Shown here: positions 34,631 to 42,793 of the stretch, in pieces | Layout of the letters: every line of letters begins with the position of its first letter | Position numbering within the stretch: the first letter of the stretch is position 1 | NCBI RefSeq assembly: GCF_019722725.1 | Contig: NZ_CP077941.1 | Coordinates: forward strand, 1,488,001 to 1,552,000 | From: Vreelandella profundi | GTDB lineage: Bacteria; Pseudomonadota; Gammaproteobacteria; Pseudomonadales; Halomonadaceae | Reading direction: 5' to 3' | DNA length: 64,000 nucleotides | Program-made: the position numbers and the translations under genes | Notes under the pieces: model-generated | Seen by the model: the letters and a program-made list of their open reading frames with translations, nothing else | Database searches by the model: none | Told to the model about the DNA's origin: nothing

Positions 34631-36415
34631 TTAATCTTTAAATTTTATAGTTTCAAACTTTTTTAGCCACTGAATGACTTGATGGGCTGGCATCGGTTTT
34701 GCTATCCAATAACCTTGGAGAAAATCACAGCCTAACTTAGCTAGCGTATTGGCTGCGTCAAAGTTTTCTACGCCTTCCGCAATTATTTTTAGGCCCAGCG
34801 TATGGCCTAGCTGTATTGTCGAACTGACAATCTCTAAATTTCGCATTTCAGTGTTTAGGCGGAGTATGAAGGATTTATCAATTTTTAGTTCGTCGACAGG
34901 AAGTAGTTTTAATTGTGAAAGTGAAGAATAGCCCGTACCAAAATCATCAATAGCGAGAGAGATACCTAGCGCTGAAATTTTATTTAGCACATTGATAGCG
35001 GTGTCAATGTCCTTAAGTGCCGCACTTTCGGTGATCTCTATTGAAAGTTGCCAAGGTGCTAGCTCGTAATCAGCCATTAGTGTAGATATTTTTTCAGGTA
35101 AGGTTTGGTCATTAATATCGTTTGCAGATAAATTAATCGCAACAGACAGTAAATGGCCACTTTGCTGCCAGGTGTGAAGCTGTTGGCACACATGTGTTAG
35201 AACCCATTGGCTTAATTGCTTAATGCTGCCTGTTTGCTCGGCGATTTCAATAAATTCATCTGGAAAGATCAACCCAAGTGTAGGGTGGTTCCAGCGCATC
35301 AGCGCTTCAAAGTGGTTAACATTTCCCTCTGATGTTTTTACTTTTGGCTGGTAGTCCATCCATAGCTCTTGGTTAGCAATGGCAGTGTTCAAATCGTTGA
35401 TGATAATGGATTTTCGTAGATTTATCTTTTCAATTGACTCACTGTAAAATTCATATTGAGTCGTGTTTTTGTGTGCCTCATTTAGCGCAATATCCGTTCT
35501 TCTCAACAGGAGGTGGGCGTCGCGTCCATCCATTGGAAAGCGCGCGATGCCCGAGGAAAAGCTAGGCCTTATAGATGAGCTGCTGTGTAAAAAAATAGGT
35601 GAGCAAAGAAAGCTAAAGAAATCGTCAAGCCAGTCTTTATCAACTTTTTGTCCATATATAATGAGTAGGAATTCACTGTTGTAAAGCCGGAAGGAGTGAA
35701 GGTTGACGGTTGCTAGTTGGTGTAGCCTATTGGAAAGCTCTGTTATTATTTCATCCCCTCTGATATAGCCCAGCGTACTGTTGATAGAGCTGAATTCATT
35801 AAAAGAGAGGCGCATGGCGGTGATTTCTTGATTGCGTTCTTTGTTTGTATCTTGTTCAAGTGTTTCTAGTGCTGATTGATAGTTTAAGAGATTGGTAAGC
35901 TTATCGTGTCGTGTATGGTGGCGTATAACGCTGTCCTGCTTTTCAATGTTGGCTTTTAATGATGCAAGTGTTGTCGCCAATGTTCTGGTTTCTTTATATC
36001 GATAGGCATTTTTTGAAATAAATATTTGCTGGCCGCGGTCTATTTTAAAGGCTGCTTTATAAACAGATAAAATAGGCTTGGCAAGATATTTAGAAAGCCA
36101 AATCGAAAGAAGTGATAGTGCAGAGAAAGAGCCCAGGAATATATACAATATTTCTTTATGTGCTCCAGTCAGTAATGTTGCTAATGGGGTGTTGGTAACG
36201 TCACTACTGTTTTCATTGCCAGTGCCGTTTGCGGGCTCAGATGAGTTTAAAATTGCCATGTTTTGTAACGACGAGTCACTGTTAAATATTAGCGTCTGTT
36301 TGTGTGGGTGACCAGTATTTTTTGACGTTAGATAGGATGCGGCTGATAATAAAACAACGTGTGTCGTAATAACTAAAGCTAACAATGTTATCAAAAGATG
36401 AAGTCTGAAGCTCAT
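34631..36415 (-). CDS. Membrane GGDEF-EAL protein with degenerate GGDEF
   Basis: 594 residues. Two membrane segments (about 5-28 and 92-110) frame a periplasmic sensor loop, followed by a HAMP-like linker, a GGDEF domain (about 165-325) and an EAL domain (about 335-590). The active-site signature is YNSEF in place of GGDEF, so cyclase activity is very unlikely. EALMRW, EITESAALKD, DDFGTGYSS, KIDKSFI and AEGVEN remain, so phosphodiesterase activity is expected. The gene is visibly more AT-rich than its neighbours, which may mean a separate origin. GAGG precedes the ATG. Confidence 0.87.
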   Translation of the reverse strand: MSFRLHLLITLLALVITTHVVLLSAASYLTSKNTGHPHKQTLIFNSDSSLQNMAILNSSEPANGTGNENSSDVTNTPLATLLTGAHKEILYIFLGSFSALSLLSIWLSKYLAKPILSVYKAAFKIDRGQQIFISKNAYRYKETRTLATTLASLKANIEKQDSVIRHHTRHDKLTNLLNYQSALETLEQDTNKERNQEITAMRLSFNEFSSINSTLGYIRGDEIITELSNRLHQLATVNLHSFRLYNSEFLLIIYGQKVDKDWLDDFFSFLCSPIFLHSSSSIRPSFSSGIARFPMDGRDAHLLLRRTDIALNEAHKNTTQYEFYSESIEKINLRKSIIINDLNTAIANQELWMDYQPKVKTSEGNVNHFEALMRWNHPTLGLIFPDEFIEIAEQTGSIKQLSQWVLTHVCQQLHTWQQSGHLLSVAINLSANDINDQTLPEKISTLMADYELAPWQLSIEITESAALKDIDTAINVLNKISALGISLAIDDFGTGYSSLSQLKLLPVDELKIDKSFILRLNTEMRNLEIVSSTIQLGHTLGLKIIAEGVENFDAANTLAKLGCDFLQGYWIAKPMPAHQVIQWLKKFETIKFKD

Positions 36416-36662
36416 TATAACCTCGGGCTACTTAAGAGTGAACATTAAGTGTCTTGTTAACAAATTTCCAGTGCCTCGTTACTAAGCTTGCAGGCTAGCC
36501 ACTATGCATTGTTATGGTGTGCGTTAAATCATAGCAGTATCAGAACAAGCAGCACAATGAGCAAACAATAGGGAAAAGTCTCAACTGAGTGGCACTCTGA
36601 TGACGCCTTGGTTAAAGTGAATGCAGAAATAAAACAGTGTTCGATAACTGCGGAGAGAAGAT

Positions 36663-37043
36663 ATGAGCCAAATCGAAGAGCCTACCTTATTAAAGCAGCG
36701 TCGTTCCCGCCGTCAGGTGTTGGCCAGTTTAGGCCTAGGCGCGGCAGCTCTTTATGTAGCGCCTACGCTGCTTTCGATGGATCAAGCACAGGCCCATGAC
36801 CATCATTCTCGGCCTGGTCACTCAAAAGCGAGCTACTCAAGACCCAGCCATTCCAGGCCGCGTCACTCGCGCCCTAACCATTCACGGCCCCGCTACGCAA
36901 ACTCGCACGATAATCGTCGCCATGGATCATCCCGCGGCTATGAGTCTCGGGCCTACAGGTCACGCCCCGATGAGCTTTCACGATTTGAACGCGACGGTGT
37001 GATCGAGCTGCGTATCAGCCGTGTACTGAAGCACCTATGGTGA
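36663..37043 (+). CDS. Tat-signal protein with HSRP pentapeptide repeats (candidate modified peptide)
   Basis: 126 residues. A twin-arginine signal (SRRQVLA at 15-21, preceded by another RR) and hydrophobic stretch ASLGLGAAALYVAP lead to an AQA cleavage site after residue 44. The mature part begins HDHHSRP, has seven period-5 units (48-82; mostly H-S-R-P-x), a Ser/Arg/Tyr-rich stretch, and a non-repetitive tail ending VIELRISRVLKHLW. GGAGAG precedes the ATG. The next gene, an HPr-kinase-like/PqqD fusion, starts 8 bp after the stop. I know no named family for it. Substrate status for that kinase is inference from adjacency and from the serine-rich repeat. Confidence 0.8.
   Translation: MSQIEEPTLLKQRRSRRQVLASLGLGAAALYVAPTLLSMDQAQAHDHHSRPGHSKASYSRPSHSRPRHSRPNHSRPRYANSHDNRRHGSSRGYESRAYRSRPDELSRFERDGVIELRISRVLKHLW
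36804..36908 (+). repeat. Coding repeat for HSRP pentapeptides
   Basis: Seven consecutive 15-bp units encode pentapeptides HSRPG, HSKAS, YSRPS, HSRPR, HSRPN, HSRPR and YANSH. Codons vary between units while the amino-acid pattern is kept, which suggests selection on the peptide and not a fresh DNA expansion. Confidence 0.85.
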
Positions 37044-37051
37044 GGTGAGTG

Positions 37052-38269
37052 ATGAAAGCCGCAAACTGTCTTGCCAATGATTATGCGTTAGCCGGTATCG
37101 GTCCTTATATTCGACTGGTGGGGGCGCAGCCACTTCTGCCGGTTATGCAGGCGGCGATGCCAGGGTGGCCGTTAACGGAGTGCCCGCTTCAGCCAACGGC
37201 CCCTGAGATTTGTGTTTGGCAGCAAGAAGATGGCTTTTGGCAGCAGGCGCCAGCGCTGCCAAAAGGTATGTGGCTAGATACACCGGTCAGCGCTTCATGC
37301 AGCGTTATTGCCGATTTAGCCGGGGCGTTTTTGCATCGTCATCCTGATTACATTGGCCTGCACTGTGGGTCTGCGCAAATAAACGATCAGCTCGTGATTT
37401 TTCCTGACTCGCATCGTGCGGGTAAGAGTATGCTTACCGCCGCTTTCGCGGCTGCCGGTTACCGCGTGTTTGGCGATGATGTGGTGGCATTAACGCCTGA
37501 AGGTGAGGGCCTGTCGCTGGGCGTTGCTCCCAGGCTTCGTTTGCCGCTTCCCGCTTCTTTGGACGATGAATTTCGGGACTTTATCAATCATCATCAGGGG
37601 CCAAGCGATGACCGCTATGGCTATGTCGCACTGGATGAAACGCTGCTAGCCAGTCATGGCGAAAAGTGCCCGGTTGGCGCGATTATACTGATTGATCGTG
37701 ATGATAGTGTTGCTTCTCCGCAGCTAACAGCGCTTCAGCACGGCGAGGGGCTCTGGCAACTGTTAAAGCAGAATTTCGCTGACACGCTCTCAGATCAAGC
37801 ACTAGTCGCTAAGTTTTGGTCCTTGATGAAGCATATCCCTTGTTTTCTTTTGCGTTACGCCGACGCTTTTCAAGCGGCCGAGTTCGTGGGGCGTGAGCTA
37901 GAAAAGGTGATGAATGCGCGGCCGTCAAACGATGCGCTAGCGTCACAAGATCTGCCTGCACGTGACGTTGCTGCGTTAGATCGAAACGATCCGCGCTGCT
38001 GGCACGCCTGCCAAGCCGCGTATGAATATCCGCTGGGCGATGAGCTATTTGTGATTGTCGAAGAGGGTGGTGCCATTCATAGAATGAATGTGACGAGCCG
38101 GGCGGTGTGGGCGTTATTGCAACATGAGGGGCTTACTATTGAGGAGCTTAGCCAAACGCTGGTGGCCTTTTTTATGCCGGTCTCGCTTGAGCAAGTCCGC
38201 AAAGATATTGCTGAATTGCTGGGGCAGTTTTTAGCAGCTGGTTTGATTGAAGAGCCACCGCGCCGTTAG
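37052..38269 (+). CDS. HPr-kinase-like protein fused to PqqD-like domain
   Basis: 405 residues, cytosolic. The N-terminal two-thirds is an HPr kinase/phosphorylase-like P-loop fold: LHCGSAQINDQLVIFPDS and HRAGKSMLTAAFAAAGYRVF, with a Walker A of degenerate form (P118-D-S-H-R-A-G124-K125-S126) and a D142-D143-V-V acidic pair. Residues about 331-402 are PqqD-like (AIHRMNVTSRAVWALLQHEG, then an acidic helix and GQFLAAGLIEE). PqqD folds bind RiPP leader peptides; HPr-kinase homologues phosphorylate serine in some lasso peptides. The nearest described set is the uncharacterised HPr-rel-A kinase/PqqD group. GAGGTGA precedes ATG 37052. Coupled with the Tat/HSRP gene just upstream. Confidence 0.83.
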   Translation: MKAANCLANDYALAGIGPYIRLVGAQPLLPVMQAAMPGWPLTECPLQPTAPEICVWQQEDGFWQQAPALPKGMWLDTPVSASCSVIADLAGAFLHRHPDYIGLHCGSAQINDQLVIFPDSHRAGKSMLTAAFAAAGYRVFGDDVVALTPEGEGLSLGVAPRLRLPLPASLDDEFRDFINHHQGPSDDRYGYVALDETLLASHGEKCPVGAIILIDRDDSVASPQLTALQHGEGLWQLLKQNFADTLSDQALVAKFWSLMKHIPCFLLRYADAFQAAEFVGRELEKVMNARPSNDALASQDLPARDVAALDRNDPRCWHACQAAYEYPLGDELFVIVEEGGAIHRMNVTSRAVWALLQHEGLTIEELSQTLVAFFMPVSLEQVRKDIAELLGQFLAAGLIEEPPRR

Positions 38270-38285
38270 CCGCGCGGTGGCTTTT
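38253..38285 (+). terminator. Terminator overlapping the HprK-PqqD stop codon
   Basis: An 11-bp GC-rich stem (AGCCACCGCGC with GCGCGGTGGCT) followed by TTTT. The gene's stop codon (38267-38269) lies in the 8-nt loop. It ends the two-gene transcript before convergent proS. Confidence 0.8.
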
Positions 38286-38294
38286 ACTCATGTC

Positions 38295-40013
38295 TTAGCT
38301 TGCTTTTTCGCGCAGAAAATCAATGATTTGATCCGCAGAAACCATGGTCGCTTCGCTGTCCCGGCGACCTTTATATTCCAGTTCGCCGTTGTCTAAGCCA
38401 CGATCACCAATCACTAAGCGGTGAGGAACACCCATCAGTTCTAGATCGGCGAATTTAACCCCTGGGCGAGTATCGCGGTCATCCAGCAATACGTCTAAAC
38501 CCGCCGCGCTCAGTGCTTGGTATAAGCGTTCAGATTCTTCGCGGACGCGCTGCGATTTGTGCGCATTCATCGGCACCAGCGCCACTTGGAACGGGGCAAT
38601 TGCGTTGGGCCAGATAATGCCGGATTCGTCGTGATTTTGCTCAATGGCTGCCGCGACCACGCGTGTTACGCCGATACCGTAGCAACCCATCCACGGGTGG
38701 CTGGTTTTACCGTTGTCGCCCAGCACGCTTGCGTTCATGGCCTGTGAGTATTTTTGACCCAGCTGGAAAACGTGGCCTACTTCGATGCCGCGCTTGATAG
38801 ACAGTGTGCCTTGGCCGTCTGGAGAGGGATCTCCTTCGACCACGTTGCGCAGATCGGCAACGTCGGGCAAGGCGACATCGCGTTCCCAGTTAACGCCGAA
38901 GTAGTGTTTGCCATCCACGTTGGCGCCTGCGCCAAAGTCGCTCATAAGGGCAACGCTTCGGTCAATAATGATCGGCATCTTAAGATCTACGGGGCCAAGT
39001 GAGCCTGGGCCAGCCCCAACGAGTGCGCGAATTTCTTCTTCTGTAGCCATGGTCAGCGGAGCGGCTACCTGGGGAAGGTTTTCTGCTTTAACGTCATTTA
39101 ACGTGTGATCACCGCGTATCAGCAGCGCGATCAGCCCACCCTCGGCTGCTTGCACCATCAGTGTTTTAATCGTTTTCTCAATGGGTAGATCGAACTGCTC
39201 AACTAAGGCGGCGATAGTTTTAGCATCCGGCGTCTCGACCAGGCGCAGTTCTTCGCTAGGCTCAGAGCGCGTGGCCTGGCTGCCAAGCGGCGCAGGCAAT
39301 GCCTCGGCTTTTTCTATGTTGGCGGCGTAGTCAGAGGCGTTAGAGAACACGATATCGTCTTCGCCTGAGTCCGCTAAGACATGAAATTCGTGCGAGCCTG
39401 AACCACCAATGGAGCCGTTATCCGCGATCACGGGGCGGAAATTAAGTCCTAAGCGCGTAAAGATACGCGTGTAGGCGTCGTACATGTCTTGATAGGTCTG
39501 TTTCAGCGAGTCTTCATCAAGGTGGAAAGAATAAGCATCTTTCATGATGAACTCACGCGAGCGCATCACCCCAAAGCGTGGGCGAATTTCGTCACGAAAT
39601 TTGGTTTGAATTTGGTAGAAATTGACCGGCAGCTGTTTGTAGCTGGCGATTTCTTTGCGCACTAGGTCGGTAATAACTTCTTCGTGAGTGGGGCCCACGC
39701 AGTAGTCACGGTCGTGACGATCTTTCATACGCAGAAGCTCAGGGCCATACTGCTCCCAACGGCCTGATTCCTGCCAAAGCTCTGCAGGTTGAACGGCGGG
39801 CATCAGTACTTCTTGAGCGCCTACGCGGTTCATCTCTTCACGCACAATGGCTTCCACTTTTCGCAGCGTACGCAGGCCAAGCGGCAGCCACGTATACAGG
39901 CCAGACGTTAAGCGGCGAATCATCCCGGCGCGTAACATTAACTGGTGGCTAATGACTTCGGCATCGGCCGGCGTTTCTTTTAACGTGGCAATCAGTAGTT
40001 GGCTGGCGCGCAT
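38295..40013 (-). CDS. proS: Prolyl-tRNA synthetase
   Basis: 572 residues. Class II synthetase of the bacterial type with the editing insert (INS) between motifs 2 and 3: N-terminal [20 protein letters not shown], motif 1 region [17 protein letters not shown], motif 2 [20 protein letters not shown], motif 3 [14 protein letters not shown], and a C-terminal anticodon-binding domain. The canonical start MRAS (40013) is used, four residues inside a longer frame. It charges tRNA-Pro. Confidence 0.97.
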   Translation of the reverse strand: MRASQLLIATLKETPADAEVISHQLMLRAGMIRRLTSGLYTWLPLGLRTLRKVEAIVREEMNRVGAQEVLMPAVQPAELWQESGRWEQYGPELLRMKDRHDRDYCVGPTHEEVITDLVRKEIASYKQLPVNFYQIQTKFRDEIRPRFGVMRSREFIMKDAYSFHLDEDSLKQTYQDMYDAYTRIFTRLGLNFRPVIADNGSIGGSGSHEFHVLADSGEDDIVFSNASDYAANIEKAEALPAPLGSQATRSEPSEELRLVETPDAKTIAALVEQFDLPIEKTIKTLMVQAAEGGLIALLIRGDHTLNDVKAENLPQVAAPLTMATEEEIRALVGAGPGSLGPVDLKMPIIIDRSVALMSDFGAGANVDGKHYFGVNWERDVALPDVADLRNVVEGDPSPDGQGTLSIKRGIEVGHVFQLGQKYSQAMNASVLGDNGKTSHPWMGCYGIGVTRVVAAAIEQNHDESGIIWPNAIAPFQVALVPMNAHKSQRVREESERLYQALSAAGLDVLLDDRDTRPGVKFADLELMGVPHRLVIGDRGLDNGELEYKGRRDSEATMVSADQIIDFLREKAS

Positions 40014-40269
40014 GGGCGTGAGCATTCCTTGGGTACGTGTACTTAAGCATCAGGGCTTAATCGTAGGGCGTTATAGCCCCGTTAGCGTTGAATGACGACA
40101 TTGTACGGCCTAGTCGTTAAAGCGGCAAAATCCTACCTATCACGATCGCCCTATGCTTTTGATAGATTGTGCTAAACTGCTTTGGTTTACGGTGCGGTCA
40201 TCGGCAATAAGACGTCAGTCACAATAGCTATATCGACGACCGTTATTCTTATTACTTGAGGGAACCTTC

Positions 40270-40704
40270 ATGCATCATGCAGTGCGTCGCTGGTTGACGG
40301 GAGCCGTCGTTGGGGCTTCTGTGGTGGCACTAAGTGGTTGTGGTACGATTTTTCATCCTGAGCGAAAAGGCCAGCTAAGCGGCGATATTGACCCGGTTAT
40401 TGCTATCGCCAACAGCGTAGGGCTGCTGTTTTTTATCGTCCCTGGGGTGATTGCTTACGCCGTGGATTTCTCTAATGGCACCATCTATCTGCCGGGCCGC
40501 AATAGCGCGTCAGTGGATGTGCATCATTTAGACGACGCTATGGACGTAGCTTCATTAGAAAAGCTGTTGTCAGAGACCGCCGGCAAGCCGGTGAGCTTGG
40601 AAAATGAGCTGGTGATGATTGAAGAAATGGGCAGCCTGGATGAAGCCTTGGCGATGGTCCGTATGTCAGGCGTGTTGGATGATGAGAAGCTGTCAGCGAT
40701 GTAG
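40270..40704 (+). CDS. Small lipoprotein
   Basis: 144 residues. The signal peptide ends in the lipobox LSGC (C24), so it is lipid-anchored. The sequence GTIFHPERKGQLSGDIDPVI followed by a hydrophobic LLFFIVPGVIAYAVDFSNGT resembles a conserved gammaproteobacterial family sometimes mislabelled as a polynucleotide phosphorylase. The function is unknown. GAGGGAA precedes the ATG. A strong terminator follows. Confidence 0.8.
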   Translation: MHHAVRRWLTGAVVGASVVALSGCGTIFHPERKGQLSGDIDPVIAIANSVGLLFFIVPGVIAYAVDFSNGTIYLPGRNSASVDVHHLDDAMDVASLEKLLSETAGKPVSLENELVMIEEMGSLDEALAMVRMSGVLDDEKLSAM

Positions 40705-40727
40705 TTGAGCCGTGTTTAACTGGCTTT

Positions 40728-40767
40728 AAAAGCCCAGCGCTGGCTTCACGCCGCGCTGGGCTTTTTT
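40728..40767. terminator. Bidirectional terminator
   Basis: A perfect 13-bp stem (AAAAGCCCAGCGC with GCGCTGGGCTTTT) with a 12-nt loop and T-runs on both strands lies between the convergent lipoprotein and benE genes. Confidence 0.85.
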
Positions 40768-41966
40768 GTGGTTATCGTTAATACCACTAAACCCGCCACC
40801 AGCCCCCAAAATGCGCCGCCAATTCCCAGTAGAGTAATCCCTGAACCGGTTAGCAAGAACGTAACGATGGCTGCATCACGCTGCTTAGGCTCATAAAAAG
40901 CATTAGCCAGTCCACCGCCTAAGGTGCCTAGCAGGGCAATGCCTGCTAAGGCCATTACGAGTGCCGAAGGCAATGCGTTAAAGATGCCCGTAACGGTGGC
41001 ACCGAAAATGCCTAAAACGATATAGAACATACCCGCCGCCACGCCTGCCGTGTAGCGCCGGTGTGGATTCTCATGAGCATCAGGGCCCAGGCACACCGCC
41101 GCGCTAATGGCCGCCATATTAAGTGCAAAGGCGCCAAACGGCGCTAATAGCAGCGTAGTGGCGCCTGTCCAGCTTATCAGTGGTGAGCTGTTAGGGTGAT
41201 AGCCTGCCGCGCGCAGCACCGCGACACCCGGCAAATTTTGCGTGGCCATGGTGATGACAAACAGCGGTATGCCGATGCCAATGAGCGTAGAAAGAGTAAA
41301 TGCCGGGGCCGTAAAGACCGGCATGGAAGGGGACAGCGGAACATCGTGCAGGCTGATTTGCCCTTGCAGGGCGGCGATAGCCAAACCCGTTATCAAGACG
41401 CCAGGCACTGCCAGCGATGGCCACAAACGTCGTCCTGCTACCCAGGCGGCGAGCATTACCAGCGGTATCAGCCACTCGTTTTCCATGACCACGAAAAGAT
41501 CTAACCCAAAGCGCAGCAGAATGCCCGCCAGCATCGCTGAGGCAATCGCACTGGGTATGTAGCGCATTAGGCGTTCAAACATACCGGTGACGCCGCACAC
41601 GGTAATTAACAGCGCAGAAAACATAAAGGCGCCGATAGCCTCTTGCATGGGAATACCAGGTAGGCTCGTTGCTAGGAAGGCCGCACCGGGAGTAGACCAT
41701 GCGGTGAGCAACGGCATGCGATAGCGTAATGACAGGCCCAGCGAGGTCGCACCCATGCCAAGGCCCAGCGCCCATAGCCAAGAGCTGATTTGTGCCGGTG
41801 ATGCGCCGGCAGCGGCCGCCGCTTGGAAAATAATCGCCGCCGAGCTGGTATAGCCAATAGTCACGGCGACAAAACCAGCGGTTACGGTTGAGACACTCAT
41901 GTCGCGCCATAGCGAAGGCCTGCGCGCTGGCGGTTGGGGTGAAGAGTTTTCTGATGTCACTTGCAT
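40746..41966 (-). CDS. benE: BenE-family benzoate/H+ symporter
   Basis: About 406 residues and 12 membrane segments. BenE landmarks: WRDMSVSTVTAGFVAVTIGY, AWSTPGAAFLATSLPGI and FALNMAAISAAVCLGPDAHE. It imports benzoate or a related compound with protons. No benABCD catabolic genes are nearby, so the substrate is uncertain. ATG 41966 has GGGAGG four bases upstream; an ATG 27 bases earlier has no site. It is divergent from the XRE-cupin gene across two palindromic operators. Confidence 0.88.
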   Translation of the reverse strand: MQVTSENSSPQPPARRPSLWRDMSVSTVTAGFVAVTIGYTSSAAIIFQAAAAAGASPAQISSWLWALGLGMGATSLGLSLRYRMPLLTAWSTPGAAFLATSLPGIPMQEAIGAFMFSALLITVCGVTGMFERLMRYIPSAIASAMLAGILLRFGLDLFVVMENEWLIPLVMLAAWVAGRRLWPSLAVPGVLITGLAIAALQGQISLHDVPLSPSMPVFTAPAFTLSTLIGIGIPLFVITMATQNLPGVAVLRAAGYHPNSSPLISWTGATTLLLAPFGAFALNMAAISAAVCLGPDAHENPHRRYTAGVAAGMFYIVLGIFGATVTGIFNALPSALVMALAGIALLGTLGGGLANAFYEPKQRDAAIVTFLLTGSGITLLGIGGAFWGLVAGLVVLTITTKKPSAA

Positions 41967-42015
41967 GAGGCCTCCCGCAAAGCGTGCCAACATAAGTCGT
42001 CAAATAGCGCAACAC

Positions 42016-42033
42016 TGTGCGTTATAGCGCACA
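42016..42033. promoter_or_regulatory. Palindromic operator 1 (benE / XRE-cupin)
   Basis: TGTGCGTTATAGCGCACA, with 6-bp perfect arms TGTGCG/CGCACA and a near-symmetric TTATAG centre. It lies between the divergent benE and XRE-cupin genes. The identical 18-mer recurs 36 bp away. Confidence 0.8.
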
Positions 42034-42051
42034 TTTCAAGCATGCTATCAT

Positions 42052-42069
42052 TGTGCGTTATAGCGCACA
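42052..42069. promoter_or_regulatory. Palindromic operator 2 (benE / XRE-cupin)
   Basis: An exact second copy of the 18-bp palindrome, here with one more complementary base on each side (T...A). The centre-to-centre distance of 36 bp places both sites near the same helix face with respect to about 3.4 turns. This is the likely binding site of the adjacent regulator. Confidence 0.8.
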
Positions 42070-42138
42070 ATGCGCGCGGGCATCTCACGTGTTGGCGCGG
42101 ATGCGAGCAAATGACTTACATAAGCAGGAGCGAGAGGG

Positions 42139-42735
42139 ATGTCAGCGAATGAAATCAGCGCACCGGCTATCGCGGGTCACATGGCCGCCACGGTAAAGCG
42201 ATTACGCAAGGATCGTCAGTGGAGCCTAGACCGGGCCGCGCTTGAAACAGGCGTCAGTAAAGCCATGCTGGGGCAAATAGAGCGCGGCGAATCTAGCCCG
42301 ACTGTTTCCACGCTGTGGAAGATTGCCAGCGGCTTTCGGGTATCGTTTTCAACGCTTTTTGATAGTCAAAAACCGGCATTAGGCGAGCTGCATCGCAATG
42401 GGCTGGAGTCCGTGTGGGGGGCAGACAGTGTCGGTATGCAGGCGAGCCTGCTATTTCCCTACGACCCACTGCTCGGTTTTGAAATGTTTATGATTGAGCT
42501 GGCGCCTGGGGCTATGAGTGAATCTTCCGCGCATGCGAGCGGCGTGGTTGAGCATATGGTGGTGATTGAAGGTGAGATGGAGCTGCGTATTGATCAGCGC
42601 TGGCAGACGCTGCGCGAGGGCGAAGGTATACGTTTTTTTGCTGACCGCCCTCACGCCATGCGCAACGCTGGCGATGCACGGCTACGCTTTCACGATGTGA
42701 TCCACTATTTGCCTGGCGCCGCGTCAGGTGATTGA
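42139..42735 (+). CDS. XRE-cupin transcriptional regulator
   Basis: 198 residues. The XRE-type helix-turn-helix (about 15-70: LRKDRQWSLDRAALETGVSK, MLGQIERGESSPTVSTLWKI) is followed by a cupin-2 effector domain (about 110-190; HASGVVEHMVVIEGEMELRI). Regulators of this build control amino-acid, polyamine and aromatic-compound uptake. Its gene is divergent from benE, with two identical palindromes between, so autoregulation and control of benE are likely. GGAG precedes the ATG. Confidence 0.9.
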   Translation: MSANEISAPAIAGHMAATVKRLRKDRQWSLDRAALETGVSKAMLGQIERGESSPTVSTLWKIASGFRVSFSTLFDSQKPALGELHRNGLESVWGADSVGMQASLLFPYDPLLGFEMFMIELAPGAMSESSAHASGVVEHMVVIEGEMELRIDQRWQTLREGEGIRFFADRPHAMRNAGDARLRFHDVIHYLPGAASGD

Positions 42736-42793
42736 GCCAGCGCCTTCACCGCGTCCACGCATATTTCACCGTTTCCAATAATGTTTCACAGCA

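Noticed and set aside
36804..36908. Repetitive stretch that could be taken for a CRISPR array or microsatellite
   Set aside because: The period is 15 bp, in frame with a Tat-signal protein and with varied codons; there are no spacers or conserved palindromic repeats.
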